DNA of 37,175 nucleotides. Origin: JAUWBF01 sp043815125. Lineage in GTDB: Bacteria; Verrucomicrobiota; Verrucomicrobiia; Opitutales; Opitutaceae. The stretch lies in assembly GCA_043815125.1 (NCBI GenBank), contig JBDRJH010000098.1:1-37175 (forward strand), read 5' to 3'. The notes beneath the pieces were generated by a model that worked only from the letters and a program-made list of their open reading frames with translations, did not search any database and was not told where the DNA came from. Position numbers and translations under genes: made by a program. Below, piece after piece: positions 16,083-24,055 of this stretch (its first letter is position 1; the number at the start of each line of letters is the position of its first letter).

Positions 16083-17042
16083 TTATTGTTTGGTGGCTTG
16101 GTTGAGGCGCGGGTCGAGCCAGCGTTGCAGGATGTCGGCGGCGAGGTTGAGGACGACGTAGCCTGCGGCGACCACGAGGATGCAGCCTTGGGCGAGCAGC
16201 ACGTCGCGGGTGGAGATGGCGGCGACGATGGCGCGGCCGATACCGGGCCAGGCGAAGATGGTTTCGACGTAAACCGCGCCGCCGAGCAGGTAGCCGGCTT
16301 GCAGCGCGAGCACAGGGATCATGGGCACGAGGGCGTTGCGGAAGGCGTGGCCAAAGAGAACGGTGCGCTCGGGCAGGCCCTGGGCGCGGGCGGTGCGCAC
16401 GTAGTCCTGACGGAGGACTTCGAGCATTTGTCCGCGCATGAGGCGGGCGACGATGGCGCTGGTGACGAGGGTGAGCGTGAGCGTGGGCAGCACGAGGTGG
16501 GCGAGCAGGTCGCCGATACCGGCGTCACCGATGACTGAATACATGCCGCTGGCGGGGAACCAGGGCAGGAGCACGGCAAAGAGCAGCACGAGCACGAGCC
16601 CGAGCGCGAAGGAGGGCGTGGAGATGCCGGCGAGCACGACGAAGGTGAGCGAGCGGTCGATCCACGAGGATTGGCGCAGGGCCATGATCGCGCCGGCGCC
16701 GAGTCCGAGCAGGCAGGTCGTGATGAAGGCGGTGCCGGCGAGCAGCAGGGTGGCGCCGAGGCGTTCGAAGACTTCATCGGTCACGGGGCGGTTGAGGCTG
16801 TGGGCGGTGCCGAGGTCGCCTTGCAGGATGTTGCCGAGCCAGGTGGCGTATTGCACCGGCAGCGGCCGGTCGAGGGCGAGGTCGGCGCGCAGCGCGGCGA
16901 GGTTTTCCTCGGTGGCGAAAGGACCGAGTATGGCCTGCGCGGTGTCGCCGGGGATCAACGCCATCAGCAGGAACACCACCAGCGAGACACCGAGGAGTAT
17001 CGGTATCAGCAGGAGGAGTCGGCGGATGAGATACGGGAACAT
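16083..17042 (-). CDS. dppB: Peptide ABC transporter permease, DppB-like
   Basis: 319 residues, the normal DppB length. The start MFPYLIRRLLLLIPILLGVS is the standard first helix of this family, followed by a periplasmic loop with PGD and LGLDRPL-like LALDRPLPVQY. Further helices lie at about 98-122, 132-158, 175-195, 235-258 and 280-303. The cytoplasmic EAA loop reads DYVRTARAQGLPERTVLFGH (about 215-234), which docks on the ATPase subunits. It pairs with the permease half of dppCD. Repeat elements lie on both sides (16067 and 17058). Confidence 0.92.
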   Translation of the reverse strand: MFPYLIRRLLLLIPILLGVSLVVFLLMALIPGDTAQAILGPFATEENLAALRADLALDRPLPVQYATWLGNILQGDLGTAHSLNRPVTDEVFERLGATLLLAGTAFITTCLLGLGAGAIMALRQSSWIDRSLTFVVLAGISTPSFALGLVLVLLFAVLLPWFPASGMYSVIGDAGIGDLLAHLVLPTLTLTLVTSAIVARLMRGQMLEVLRQDYVRTARAQGLPERTVLFGHAFRNALVPMIPVLALQAGYLLGGAVYVETIFAWPGIGRAIVAAISTRDVLLAQGCILVVAAGYVVLNLAADILQRWLDPRLNQATKQ

Positions 17043-17057
17043 TGGGACGGAATTTTT

Positions 17058-17170
17058 TTAACCACGAAGGTCACGAAGTGCACGAAGGTCGGAAAAAGCA
17101 GAGCGGGTTTAGTTTTGGAATTTCAGGATCGGCGCTTGGGCTTAGTGCCCTTCGTGACCTTCGTGGTTAA
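17058..17170. repeat. Inverted-repeat element A2 (CACGAAG family) between dppA and dppB
   Basis: Left arm: TTAACCACGAAG, GT, CACGAAG, TG, CACGAAG. Complement of right arm: TTAACCACGAAG, GT, CACGAAG, GG, CACTAAG. The 9-nt period is the same as in 14055-14168, and the length differs by one base. The centre differs except for TCGGAA after the left arm and CTTGGGCTT before the right arm. It ends 1 bp before the dppA stop codon and begins 15 bp before the dppB start codon, so it is the entire intercistronic region. Confidence 0.85.
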
Positions 17171-17171
17171 T

Positions 17172-18776
17172 TCAGTGATCGGTCTTCTTGGCTTGGTTGA
17201 GGCGGAAGAGGAAGGAGGGTTCGAGGTGGAGGTTTTTTACGCGCTTGGTTGCGACGACGTTTTGACGCCAGTTGCAGATGAAGACCCAGGGGGCGTCTTG
17301 GTGGACGATGTATTGCATTTTTTGATACAGGACGGCTCGGGCTGCCGGGTTGGTTTCGCGGCGGGCGCGGGTGAGGAGGTCGTCCACTTCGGGGTTGGCG
17401 TAGTAGCCGGAGTTGAAGCCGCCTTGGTCGGGCGTGGCGGCGGAGCGGAGGGTGAGGTAGGGCAGGGTGTCGGGGTCGTTGGTCATCCAGGCCATCTCGG
17501 CGAGGTCAGCGGTTTCACCGAGGCCGGTGTTCACTTTGGATAAAAAGGTGTTCCATTCGTAGGTCTCGATGCGCACGCGCAGGCCGACGGCGGCGAGGTC
17601 GGATTGGATGGCTTCGGCCATGGCCTTGGGCGCGAGCATGCCGGAGCCTCCTTCGGTGGCGTAGAGGGTGACTTCGGCGCCTTCGGCTCCGGCTTCGCGG
17701 ATGAGTTGGCGGGCTTTGTCGGGGTTATGTGGATACGGCGCGAGGTCGGCGGCGTGGGCAGGGCCGAAGGCGGCGGGCACGGGGCCGTTGGCGACGGTGG
17801 CGGTGTTTTGCAGGAGGTGTTCGACGAGCGCGGTTTTGTTGATGGCGTAGTTGGCGGCCTGGCGCACGCGGCGGTCGGCGAAGGGGCCGTGGCGGGTGTT
17901 GAGGATGAGAAACCAGAGGTGGGGTCCGTCGGCTTCGATCACGGAGAAGTCGGGGTTTTGGCGAAAGGTGCCGATCATTTCGACGGGGCTCTCGGTGATG
18001 ACATCAACGCCGCCGGCGAGCAGTTCGGTGAGGCGGGTGTTGTCGTCGGTGAGCGGGCGGAAGATGACGCGGCGGAGCTTGGCGGCGGGTTGCCAGGTGG
18101 TGTCGGCGCGGAGGAGTTCGACGCGGCGGTTGGAGTCCCAGCGGGAGAAGCGGAAGGGGCCGGTGCCGACGGGGCGGCGGCCGAAGTTGGCGCGGTGTTT
18201 TTGGACGGCGGTGGACGAGACGATCTTGCCGGTGGGGTAGGCGAGGTTGGCGAGGAAAGGGGCGAAGGGTTCTTTGAGTTGAAAGGTGACGGTGGCGTCG
18301 TCGGGGGTGTCGATGTGGTCGACGGCGCTGAAGAAGAAGGCGAGCGGGAAGGGGCCGGTGTCGGATTCGGGGTGGGCGGGATCGAGCATTCGCTCGAAGG
18401 TGTAGCGCACGGCGGCGGCGTCGCAGGGGGTGCCGTCGTGGAAGCGGACATTCGGGCGCAGGGTGAAGGTGTAGGTGAGTCCGTCGGAGGAGACGGTCCA
18501 GGCGGTGGCGAGGGCCGGTTCGATATCGAGGGTGCCTGCGCGGAAGCGCACGAGTCCGTCGTAGAGGTTTTCGATGAGGCGAAAGTCGCTGGCGGCGGTG
18601 GCGGCCTGCGGGTCGAGCGTGCGCGGCTCGGCGGACTGGGCGACGATGAGGGTGTCGTCGGGCGAGGTGTGGCGGGTGCAGGCGGTGGTGGTGAAAAGGG
18701 TCAGGAGTAGCGTGAGGGCCGGAAAGAGAGTTCCGAGGGTGACACAGAGGCGGAAGGAGGTTGCACAGAGGGCCAC
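17172..18776 (-). CDS. dppA: Peptide-binding lipoprotein/periplasmic protein, DppA-like (SBP family 5)
   Basis: 534 residues from the GTG at 18776. It binds peptides outside the membrane and delivers them to DppB/DppC. SBP_bac_5 features: TLIVAQSAEPRTLDPQAATA near the mature N-terminus, LYDGLVRF, GLTYTFTLRPNVRFHDGTP, GTGPFRFSRWD and a C-terminal IVHQDAPWVFICNW. The signal region reads LFPALTLLLTLFTTTAC, so the protein is probably a lipoprotein, though TTAC is a weak lipobox. There is no ATG near the signal peptide. The nearest in-frame start is a GTG lying inside the inverted repeat 18739-18843, so the repeat encodes the first residues (MALCATSFRLCVT). Earlier in-frame starts (to 18944) would translate both upstream repeats and are unlikely. 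Confidence 0.85.
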   Translation of the reverse strand: MALCATSFRLCVTLGTLFPALTLLLTLFTTTACTRHTSPDDTLIVAQSAEPRTLDPQAATAASDFRLIENLYDGLVRFRAGTLDIEPALATAWTVSSDGLTYTFTLRPNVRFHDGTPCDAAAVRYTFERMLDPAHPESDTGPFPLAFFFSAVDHIDTPDDATVTFQLKEPFAPFLANLAYPTGKIVSSTAVQKHRANFGRRPVGTGPFRFSRWDSNRRVELLRADTTWQPAAKLRRVIFRPLTDDNTRLTELLAGGVDVITESPVEMIGTFRQNPDFSVIEADGPHLWFLILNTRHGPFADRRVRQAANYAINKTALVEHLLQNTATVANGPVPAAFGPAHAADLAPYPHNPDKARQLIREAGAEGAEVTLYATEGGSGMLAPKAMAEAIQSDLAAVGLRVRIETYEWNTFLSKVNTGLGETADLAEMAWMTNDPDTLPYLTLRSAATPDQGGFNSGYYANPEVDDLLTRARRETNPAARAVLYQKMQYIVHQDAPWVFICNWRQNVVATKRVKNLHLEPSFLFRLNQAKKTDH

Positions 18777-18843
18777 AGAGGAAAGGCAACGGGCTTGGGC
18801 TCTGTGAAACTCTGTGGGCTGGGCTCCGGCTTGGCTCTGTGAC
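18739..18843. repeat. Inverted-repeat element C overlapping the 5' end of dppA
   Basis: Left end GTGACACAGAG, right end CTCTGTGAC; inner units CACAGAGG and CTCTGTGG are spaced about 10 nt. It contains GAAAGGC, also found in the two composite elements. The arms are less regular than those of the other elements. Its left half overlaps the dppA reading frame and contains the GTG used here as the dppA start. Confidence 0.72.
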
Positions 18844-18870
18844 AAGAAATCCGAGTCAGATTCCGGAGTT

Positions 18871-19064
18871 GAGTCACAGAGGCGATCCGGAGGAGGCACG
18901 GAGGTCACGGAGAAAGGCATTCGGAGTTGGGCCACAAAAGGCACAGAAGGCGCAAAAGTCTGGGTCTTTAGTATTCTGCGCTTTTTGTGCTTTTTGTGGC
19001 CAAATGGATTGGTGGTGAATCGGGCTCGGTGAACTCTGTGACTCCTCGGTGCTCTCTGTGTAAC
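18871..19064. repeat. Composite inverted-repeat element B2 between the M42 peptidase gene and dppA
   Basis: Outer arms begin GAGTCACAGAG at 18871 and end CTCTCTGTGTAAC at 19064. The inner module at 18930-19003 begins GGCCACAAAAGGCACAGAAG and ends GCTTTTTGTGGCC. It is a near copy of 15869-16067 over its whole length, including loop word AGTATTCTGCG. Its last base is the last base of the stop codon of the upstream peptidase gene, so the element starts exactly where coding ends. Confidence 0.87.
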
Positions 19065-20242
19065 TATTCCGAGTCCTCGTCGGGTTGGGTTTGTTTGAGG
19101 GGTTCGGCGCCTTTGCGGGTTTCGCTGTCGACCTTGACGCGGCGGGTCTTGGGGAAGGTGTCGAGGGAGGTGAGCGAGGTTTTCTGCGAGGCGTAGAGGG
19201 GGCGTTGCAACGCGTAGGCGACGCAGAGGCGGGCGACGCTTTCGAGGGCGTCGAGGTTGGTGCGCTCGTAGCCGTGCGAGGCATCGACGCCAAAGGTCAC
19301 GAGCGCGGTGCGGATGTCGTTGCCGGCGTCGAGGGCGGCGGCGCTGTCGCAGCGGTAGTATTTGAAGATATCGCGCTGGTGCCGGATCTCGTTGTTCTCG
19401 CAGAGGTGGATGAGGTGGTGCGTGAGGTGGTAGTCGAAGGGGCCGGTGGAATCGGCCATGGCGATGGTGACGCCGTATTCGGAGGAGTTTTGGCCGGGGG
19501 CACAGGTGCCGTTGTCGATCGAGACGAGCTCGGCGACGTCGCCGTAGAGCACGGAGGACGCGCCGGAACCGACTTCCTCGGAGATGGTGAAGATGAGGTG
19601 CAGGTCAACGGGCAGCGGGGCTTTGTTGTCCACGATCCACTTGGCGGCGGTGAGCAGGGCGGCGACGCCGGCTTTGTCGTCGAGGTGGCGGGCGGCGACG
19701 TAGCCGTTGGGGAAGATCTCGACGTTGGAATCGAAGCCGACGAAGTCACCGACGTTGAAGCCGGCGGCGAGGAGGTCGGCCTTGGAATCGATCTTTTCGT
19801 CGATGCGGAGTTCAACCTGGTCCCAGCCGACGGGTTGGGTGTCGATGCCTTCGTTGTAGGTGTGGCCGGAGGCTTTGAGCGGGAGGACCTGGCCGCGGTA
19901 GATGTGGTCGTCGGTGAAGACGGAGACGCGGGCTCCCTCGGCGAAGCGGGCGGACCAGTGGCCGACGGGCACGAGGGCGAGACGGCCGTTGTCCTTGAGG
20001 GTTTTGACCTGAGCTCCGAGGGTGTCGACGTGGGCGACGAGGGCGCGGTCGGGGCTGTAGCTGGCGCCGCTGATGGTGGCGCGGATGGCGCCGCGGCGGG
20101 TGAGGTCGAAGTCGATGCCGAGCTCTTTGAGCAGGCCGCAGACTTCGCGCACGATGGGGTCGGTGTAGCCGGAGGGGCTGTGGATGCCGAGGAGCTTGAG
20201 GAGCACGCGGCGCAGGTAATCGTGGTCGAGTTCGTAGCTCAT
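19064..20242 (-). CDS. M42-family peptidase of the NAGGN osmolyte cluster
   Basis: 392 residues. Metallopeptidase of the M42 type, with two metal sites: HVD at 71-73, HLDDKAG at 186-192 (bridging Asp), ISEEVGSG at 220-227 (catalytic Glu 222 and metal Glu 223), SIDNG at 241-245, and GVDASHGYERTN with the last metal His at 323. The family member found beside the NAGGN amidotransferase and synthetase genes forms its own subfamily; its role in the pathway is not settled (processing or turnover of the peptide is the natural guess). The start overlaps the stop of ngg as ATGA (20239-20242), so translation is probably coupled. The C-terminus ends in an acidic tail, DEDSE, at the edge of a repeat element. 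Confidence 0.92.
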   Translation of the reverse strand: MSYELDHDYLRRVLLKLLGIHSPSGYTDPIVREVCGLLKELGIDFDLTRRGAIRATISGASYSPDRALVAHVDTLGAQVKTLKDNGRLALVPVGHWSARFAEGARVSVFTDDHIYRGQVLPLKASGHTYNEGIDTQPVGWDQVELRIDEKIDSKADLLAAGFNVGDFVGFDSNVEIFPNGYVAARHLDDKAGVAALLTAAKWIVDNKAPLPVDLHLIFTISEEVGSGASSVLYGDVAELVSIDNGTCAPGQNSSEYGVTIAMADSTGPFDYHLTHHLIHLCENNEIRHQRDIFKYYRCDSAAALDAGNDIRTALVTFGVDASHGYERTNLDALESVARLCVAYALQRPLYASQKTSLTSLDTFPKTRRVKVDSETRKGAEPLKQTQPDEDSE

Positions 20243-21996
20243 GATTTGGATTCGCCGGTGTTGGGAGTGGGGAAGTCGGGGTGGTTTTTGAGGTGGGGGA
20301 AGAGCAGGTCGATGAAGCGTTCGGCGGTGGGTTGGGGTTCGTGGTTGGCGAGGCCGGGGCGTTCGTTGGCTTCGATGATGACGTAGCGGTCGCCTTCGAT
20401 GTCGGGCACCATGAGGTCGAGTCCGACCACGGGGATCTCGAGCACGCGGGCGGCTTCGATGGCGGCTTTGGCGAGGGTGGGCGAGAGGCGGGCGGTGACA
20501 TCGTGGATGGTGCTGCCGGTGTGGAGGTTGGCGGTGCGGCGCACGGTGAGGGCGGTGCCGTCGGGGAGGATGTCGGTCAGGGCGTAGCCGCCTTCGCGCA
20601 CGCAGCGTTCGGTGTCGGCGTCCATGGGAATGGAGCTTTCGCCGCCGGTGGCGGCCTGGCGGCGGCGGGAGACGCGTTCGATGAGTTCGCGGATGGTGTG
20701 TTGGCCGTTGCCGGTGATTTCGGCGGGTTTGCGGATGGCGGCGGCGACGACTTCATAGTTGATGACGACGATGCGCAGGTCCTGACCTTCGCAGAACTGT
20801 TCGACGAGGATGTTGTCGTCGTAGGTGGCGGCTTCGGCGAGGGCTTGCTCGACTTGTTCGGCGGTGCGGAGGTCCACAAAGACGCCTTTGCCCTGTTCGC
20901 CGCGCAGGGGTTTGACGACGACGCTGCGGTGTTTGCGCAGGAAGGCGTTGGTGGCGTCGCGGTCGGTGTGAATGATCTGGGCGGGCGCGTGCAGGCCGGC
21001 GGCGACGAGGAGGTCGCGGGTGAGTTGTTTGTCGTCGCAGCGGTTGAGTGCGATGGCCGAGGTGAGGTCGGTGAGTGACTCGCGGCAGGTGACGCGGCGG
21101 TTGCCGAGGCTGAGGCGGAAGTAGCCGCGGGGCGGGTCGAGGGGATCGACGGAGATGCCGCGGCGGAGGGCCTCGTTGATGAGGATTTTGGCGTAGGGGT
21201 TGTAGCCTTCCTGCGAGTGGCGGGGGATGAAGAGTTTTTCGTTGATCTGGTTGCGCCGCTTGATGGCGAAGACGGGCACGCGGTTGAAGCCGAGTTTTTC
21301 GTAGAGGGAGACGGCGACGGCGTTGTCGTGGAGCACGGAGAGGTCGAGCAGGGCGCGGCCGCGGGATTTGAGTTCGGTGGCGACCTGGTGGACGAGCGCG
21401 GCGCCGATGCCGGGGAACTCGGCCTGGGGATCGACGGCGAGGGCCCAGAGGCTGCCGCTGTTTTGCAGGTCGGGGAAGCAGGCGGCGTGGTCAACGGCGA
21501 GGGTGACGCCGAGGATGTCGCCGGTGTCGGGGTGGCGGGCGACGTGATAGCGGAAGCGGTTGTCGTCGCGCTGGGCCCAGACGTGCTCGATGTCGAGCGG
21601 CACCATGTGGAGGGCGCTGTAGATGCGGTTGATGGCGTCGAGGTCTTCCTTGTGCGCGAGTTGGTCGAGCACGAAGGGCGTGGTCTGGTCGGCGGGCGGG
21701 GCGTAGGCGAGCAGGTCGAGCCGGAAGGTGTTGGACGGGTCGAGAAACAGGTCCTGCGGGGCGGAGTTGAGGATGAGGTGCGGGTCGTTGATGTAGAAGG
21801 CGATGTCGCGCTGGCCGGGGCGTTCGGCGAGCACGGCCTTGGCGACCTTGCCGGGGCAGTCGAAGGTGTGGGCGAAGATCAGACGGCCCCAGCCGACATC
21901 GAGGACGACCTCGGTGCCATCGGGGGATGGGCTCGGAGCGGGCATGGTGGTATCGAGGGTTTGGATACGGGCGGAGCGGGCGCGGGGCTCAGGCAT
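20239..21996 (-). CDS. ngg: N-acetylglutaminylglutamine synthetase (GNAT/ATP-grasp fusion)
   Basis: 585 residues. It is thought to acetylate glutamine and ligate it to a second glutamine, giving N-acetylglutaminylglutamine. After an N-terminal region with VVLDVGWGRLIF (30-41), a GNAT acetyltransferase domain covers about 105-245 (WALAVDPQAEFPGIGAALVH, NAVAVSLYEKLGF). An ATP-grasp ligase of the glutathione/cyanophycin synthetase type covers about 315-575 (VVVKPLRGEQGKGV, EQFCEGQDLRIVVIN, VGLDLMVPDIEGDRYVIIEA). The fused arrangement and its neighbours are diagnostic. The ATG at 21996 overlaps the asnO stop by 8 bp and gives the usual length; a second ATG at 21945 is possible and loses only 17 residues. 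Confidence 0.94.
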   Translation of the reverse strand: MPEPRARSARIQTLDTTMPAPSPSPDGTEVVLDVGWGRLIFAHTFDCPGKVAKAVLAERPGQRDIAFYINDPHLILNSAPQDLFLDPSNTFRLDLLAYAPPADQTTPFVLDQLAHKEDLDAINRIYSALHMVPLDIEHVWAQRDDNRFRYHVARHPDTGDILGVTLAVDHAACFPDLQNSGSLWALAVDPQAEFPGIGAALVHQVATELKSRGRALLDLSVLHDNAVAVSLYEKLGFNRVPVFAIKRRNQINEKLFIPRHSQEGYNPYAKILINEALRRGISVDPLDPPRGYFRLSLGNRRVTCRESLTDLTSAIALNRCDDKQLTRDLLVAAGLHAPAQIIHTDRDATNAFLRKHRSVVVKPLRGEQGKGVFVDLRTAEQVEQALAEAATYDDNILVEQFCEGQDLRIVVINYEVVAAAIRKPAEITGNGQHTIRELIERVSRRRQAATGGESSIPMDADTERCVREGGYALTDILPDGTALTVRRTANLHTGSTIHDVTARLSPTLAKAAIEAARVLEIPVVGLDLMVPDIEGDRYVIIEANERPGLANHEPQPTAERFIDLLFPHLKNHPDFPTPNTGESKS

Positions 21997-23764
21997 CAAC
22001 GTGGTGCTGGAGCCAGAGTTCGAGCAGGGCGATTTGCCAGAGCTCGGAGCCGCCGAGCGGGGTGATGTGGTCTTCGGGGGCGGCGAGGAGTTTTTCAACG
22101 TAGGGCTGGTTGAAGAGGCCGCGTTGGCGTGCGGCGGTGTTGGTGACGGCGTCGCGGGCCATGTCGAGGAAGTCGCCGCGCAGGTATTTGAGCGCGGGCA
22201 CGGGGAAGTAGCCTTTGGGGCGGTCGATGACTTCGGAGGGGATGACGCGGCGGCCGGCTTCCTTGAGGATGTATTTGCCGCCGTCGGCGATCTTGAGGTG
22301 CGCGGGCACGGTGGCGGCGAACTCGATCACTTCGTGGTCGAGGAAGGGCACGCGGGCTTCGAGGCTGGCGGCCATGGTGTTGTTATCCACGCGCTTGACG
22401 GGGTCGTCGACGAGCATGACGAGGGCGTCGAGGCGCATGGCTTGGTCGATGGGTTGATCGGCACCGGGGCGGGCAAAGTGGGCCTGCACGAAGGCGCGGG
22501 CGTGGTCGGCGTCAACGAGGGACGGATGCACGGCGTCCTTGTAGCCGGCGAAGTCTCGGTCGAAGAAGTGTTTCGCGTAGGTGTCGATGGCGTTCTTCGA
22601 GTCGAGCATCGGCGGATACCAGTGGTAGCCGCCGAAGATCTCGTCGGCGCCCTGGCCGCTTTGCACGACCTTGACGTGTTTGGCGACTTCTTGGGAGAGG
22701 AGGTAGAAGCCGATGTTGTCGTGGCTGACCATGGGCTCGGACATCTGGCCGATGCAGTCGCGCAGGGAGGGCAGGGCGCGGGTGGAGTCGATGAAGAGCT
22801 GGTGGTGGCTGGTGCCGAATTTTTTGGCGATGATGTCGGAGTATTTGAACTCGTCACCGACTTCCTTGCCGACGGTTTCGAAGCCGATGGAAAACGTCTC
22901 CAGGGCGGAGTGGCCTTGCTCGCAAATGAGGCCGGTGATGAGACTGGAATCGAGTCCGCCGGAGAGCAGGACGCCGACGGGGACGTCGGCCACGAGGCGG
23001 CGTTTCACGGCGCGGCGCATGACGTCGAGGGTGGCCTCGATCCAATCGTCCTTCGACCAAGCGGCCTGGTCGGAGCGCGTGCCGTAGTCGAGGGTCCAGT
23101 AGGATTTGAGGTCGAGGCGGCCGTCGGGTTCGAGGGTGGCGATGGTGCCGGGCGGGAGTTTTTTGACGCCTTTCAGGATGGTGCGATCGGGCGGCACTAC
23201 CGAGTGGAAGCTCATGTAGTGGTTGAGCGCGACGGGGTCGATGGCGGTGTTGGTGCCGCCGGCCTTGAGCAGGGCGGGTAGGGTGGAGGCGAAGCGGAAG
23301 GTGTCGGCGGTGCGCGTGTAGTAGAGGGGCTTGATGCCGACGCGGTCGCGGGCGAGCACGACGCGGCCGGAGTCGCGGTCGTGGATGGCGAAGGCGAACA
23401 TGCCGTTGAAGCGCTTGACGCACTCGGGGCCCCATTTGTGGAAGGCTTTGAGGATGACCTCGGTATCGCCGTGGCTGAAGAAGCGGTAGCCGTGACCCTG
23501 CAGCTCGGCGCGGAGTTCGGGGTAGTTGTAGATGGCGCCGTTGAAGACGAGGGTGAGTCCGAGTTCGGCGTCCACCATGGGCTGCTGGGCGGCCTCGGTG
23601 AAATCGATGATCTTGAGTCGCCGGTGCCCGAAGGCGATCCGGCCTCGTTTCACGAGCCCATCGGCGTCGGGCCCGCGCTGGACCATGCAACCGGACATCT
23701 TCGACACGGCGTCGAGGTCGGCCTCGGCGCCCTTGAACTTAACTTCTCCGCAAATTCCGCACAT
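21989..23764 (-). CDS. asnO: N-acetylglutaminylglutamine amidotransferase (asparagine synthetase-like)
   Basis: 591 residues. The enzyme is a class II glutamine amidotransferase that should amidate the C-terminal carboxylate of N-acetylglutaminylglutamine, completing the osmoprotectant NAGGN. Cys 2 (MCGICGE) is the Ntn nucleophile; Arg/Asn/Gly/Asp residues of the glutaminase site lie in HRRLKIIDF, VFNGAIYNY (73-81) and HGDTEV (98-103). The synthetase half has the PP-loop SGGLDSS at 268-274 and QSGQGADEIFGGY. It resembles AsnB, but its place in front of ngg and the M42 gene assigns it to the NAGGN pathway. First gene of the minus-strand series; its 5' leader is AT-rich with a terminator-like hairpin. 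Confidence 0.93.
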   Translation of the reverse strand: MCGICGEVKFKGAEADLDAVSKMSGCMVQRGPDADGLVKRGRIAFGHRRLKIIDFTEAAQQPMVDAELGLTLVFNGAIYNYPELRAELQGHGYRFFSHGDTEVILKAFHKWGPECVKRFNGMFAFAIHDRDSGRVVLARDRVGIKPLYYTRTADTFRFASTLPALLKAGGTNTAIDPVALNHYMSFHSVVPPDRTILKGVKKLPPGTIATLEPDGRLDLKSYWTLDYGTRSDQAAWSKDDWIEATLDVMRRAVKRRLVADVPVGVLLSGGLDSSLITGLICEQGHSALETFSIGFETVGKEVGDEFKYSDIIAKKFGTSHHQLFIDSTRALPSLRDCIGQMSEPMVSHDNIGFYLLSQEVAKHVKVVQSGQGADEIFGGYHWYPPMLDSKNAIDTYAKHFFDRDFAGYKDAVHPSLVDADHARAFVQAHFARPGADQPIDQAMRLDALVMLVDDPVKRVDNNTMAASLEARVPFLDHEVIEFAATVPAHLKIADGGKYILKEAGRRVIPSEVIDRPKGYFPVPALKYLRGDFLDMARDAVTNTAARQRGLFNQPYVEKLLAAPEDHITPLGGSELWQIALLELWLQHHVDA

Positions 23765-24055
23765 AATTAAGGAAACTTCTTAAAAAAAGCCCGCCGACAG
23801 GGGCGAGGCCAAAACAAAACTTATTTATTAAGATATTATGATTAAATGATATGAAACTAAACCAAGTGTGCCATTTCTGCCCGGAAGCAAACCGCACGAT
23901 CTTTTTTTGTGATAAGTTAAACTAATCAAAAACAGCGGAATTTTAAACCAATACTGATGCGTTCGCCGAATGAACGCAGAAGGCCGGCTGCTGGCGTCGC
24001 GGCGCAGGTGTTTTCGCGGTTGCCGTTGGTGCATCCGGCGTTGTGAGCTGATCGG
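23765..24055. promoter_or_regulatory. AT-rich divergent regulatory region between asnO and the MBL-fold gene
   Basis: Positions 23765-23957 are strongly AT-rich (runs such as TTATTTATTAAGATATTATG) inside a GC-rich window, which marks a promoter or leader. A 7-bp hairpin, TGCGTTC (23958-23964) with GAACGCA (23972-23978) and a 7-nt loop, lies near the middle. Several -10-like words (CATAAT, TTTAAT) occur on the minus strand, but no -35/-10 pair has clear spacing. I looked for a glutamine (glnA) riboswitch and did not see its conserved core. The region must serve both asnO and the plus-strand gene at 24056. Confidence 0.6.
23782..23804 (-). terminator. Terminator-like hairpin in the asnO leader, possible attenuator
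   Basis: Read on the minus strand: GCCC, loop CTGTCGGC, GGGC, then seven T. An alternative stem pairs CGCC with GGCG just upstream. The T-run ends 17 bp before the asnO ATG. There is no gene further upstream on this strand for about 9 kb until metG's divergent neighbours, so a terminator here can only stop transcripts that began in the asnO leader. The stem is short, which keeps confidence moderate. Confidence 0.45.

Noticed and set aside
18777..18944. Longer N-terminus for dppA starting at 18944
   Set aside because: It would translate two inverted-repeat elements before the signal peptide, giving a leader unlike any family member.
23862..23873. Sigma-54-like promoter (TGGCACACTTGG on the minus strand) before asnO
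   Set aside because: The second element is about 3 nt too close and lacks the GC pair at -12; spacing does not fit.
23765..24055. Glutamine (glnA-type) riboswitch before asnO
   Set aside because: I looked for the conserved core words of the motif on the minus strand and did not see them; a covariance search would settle it.
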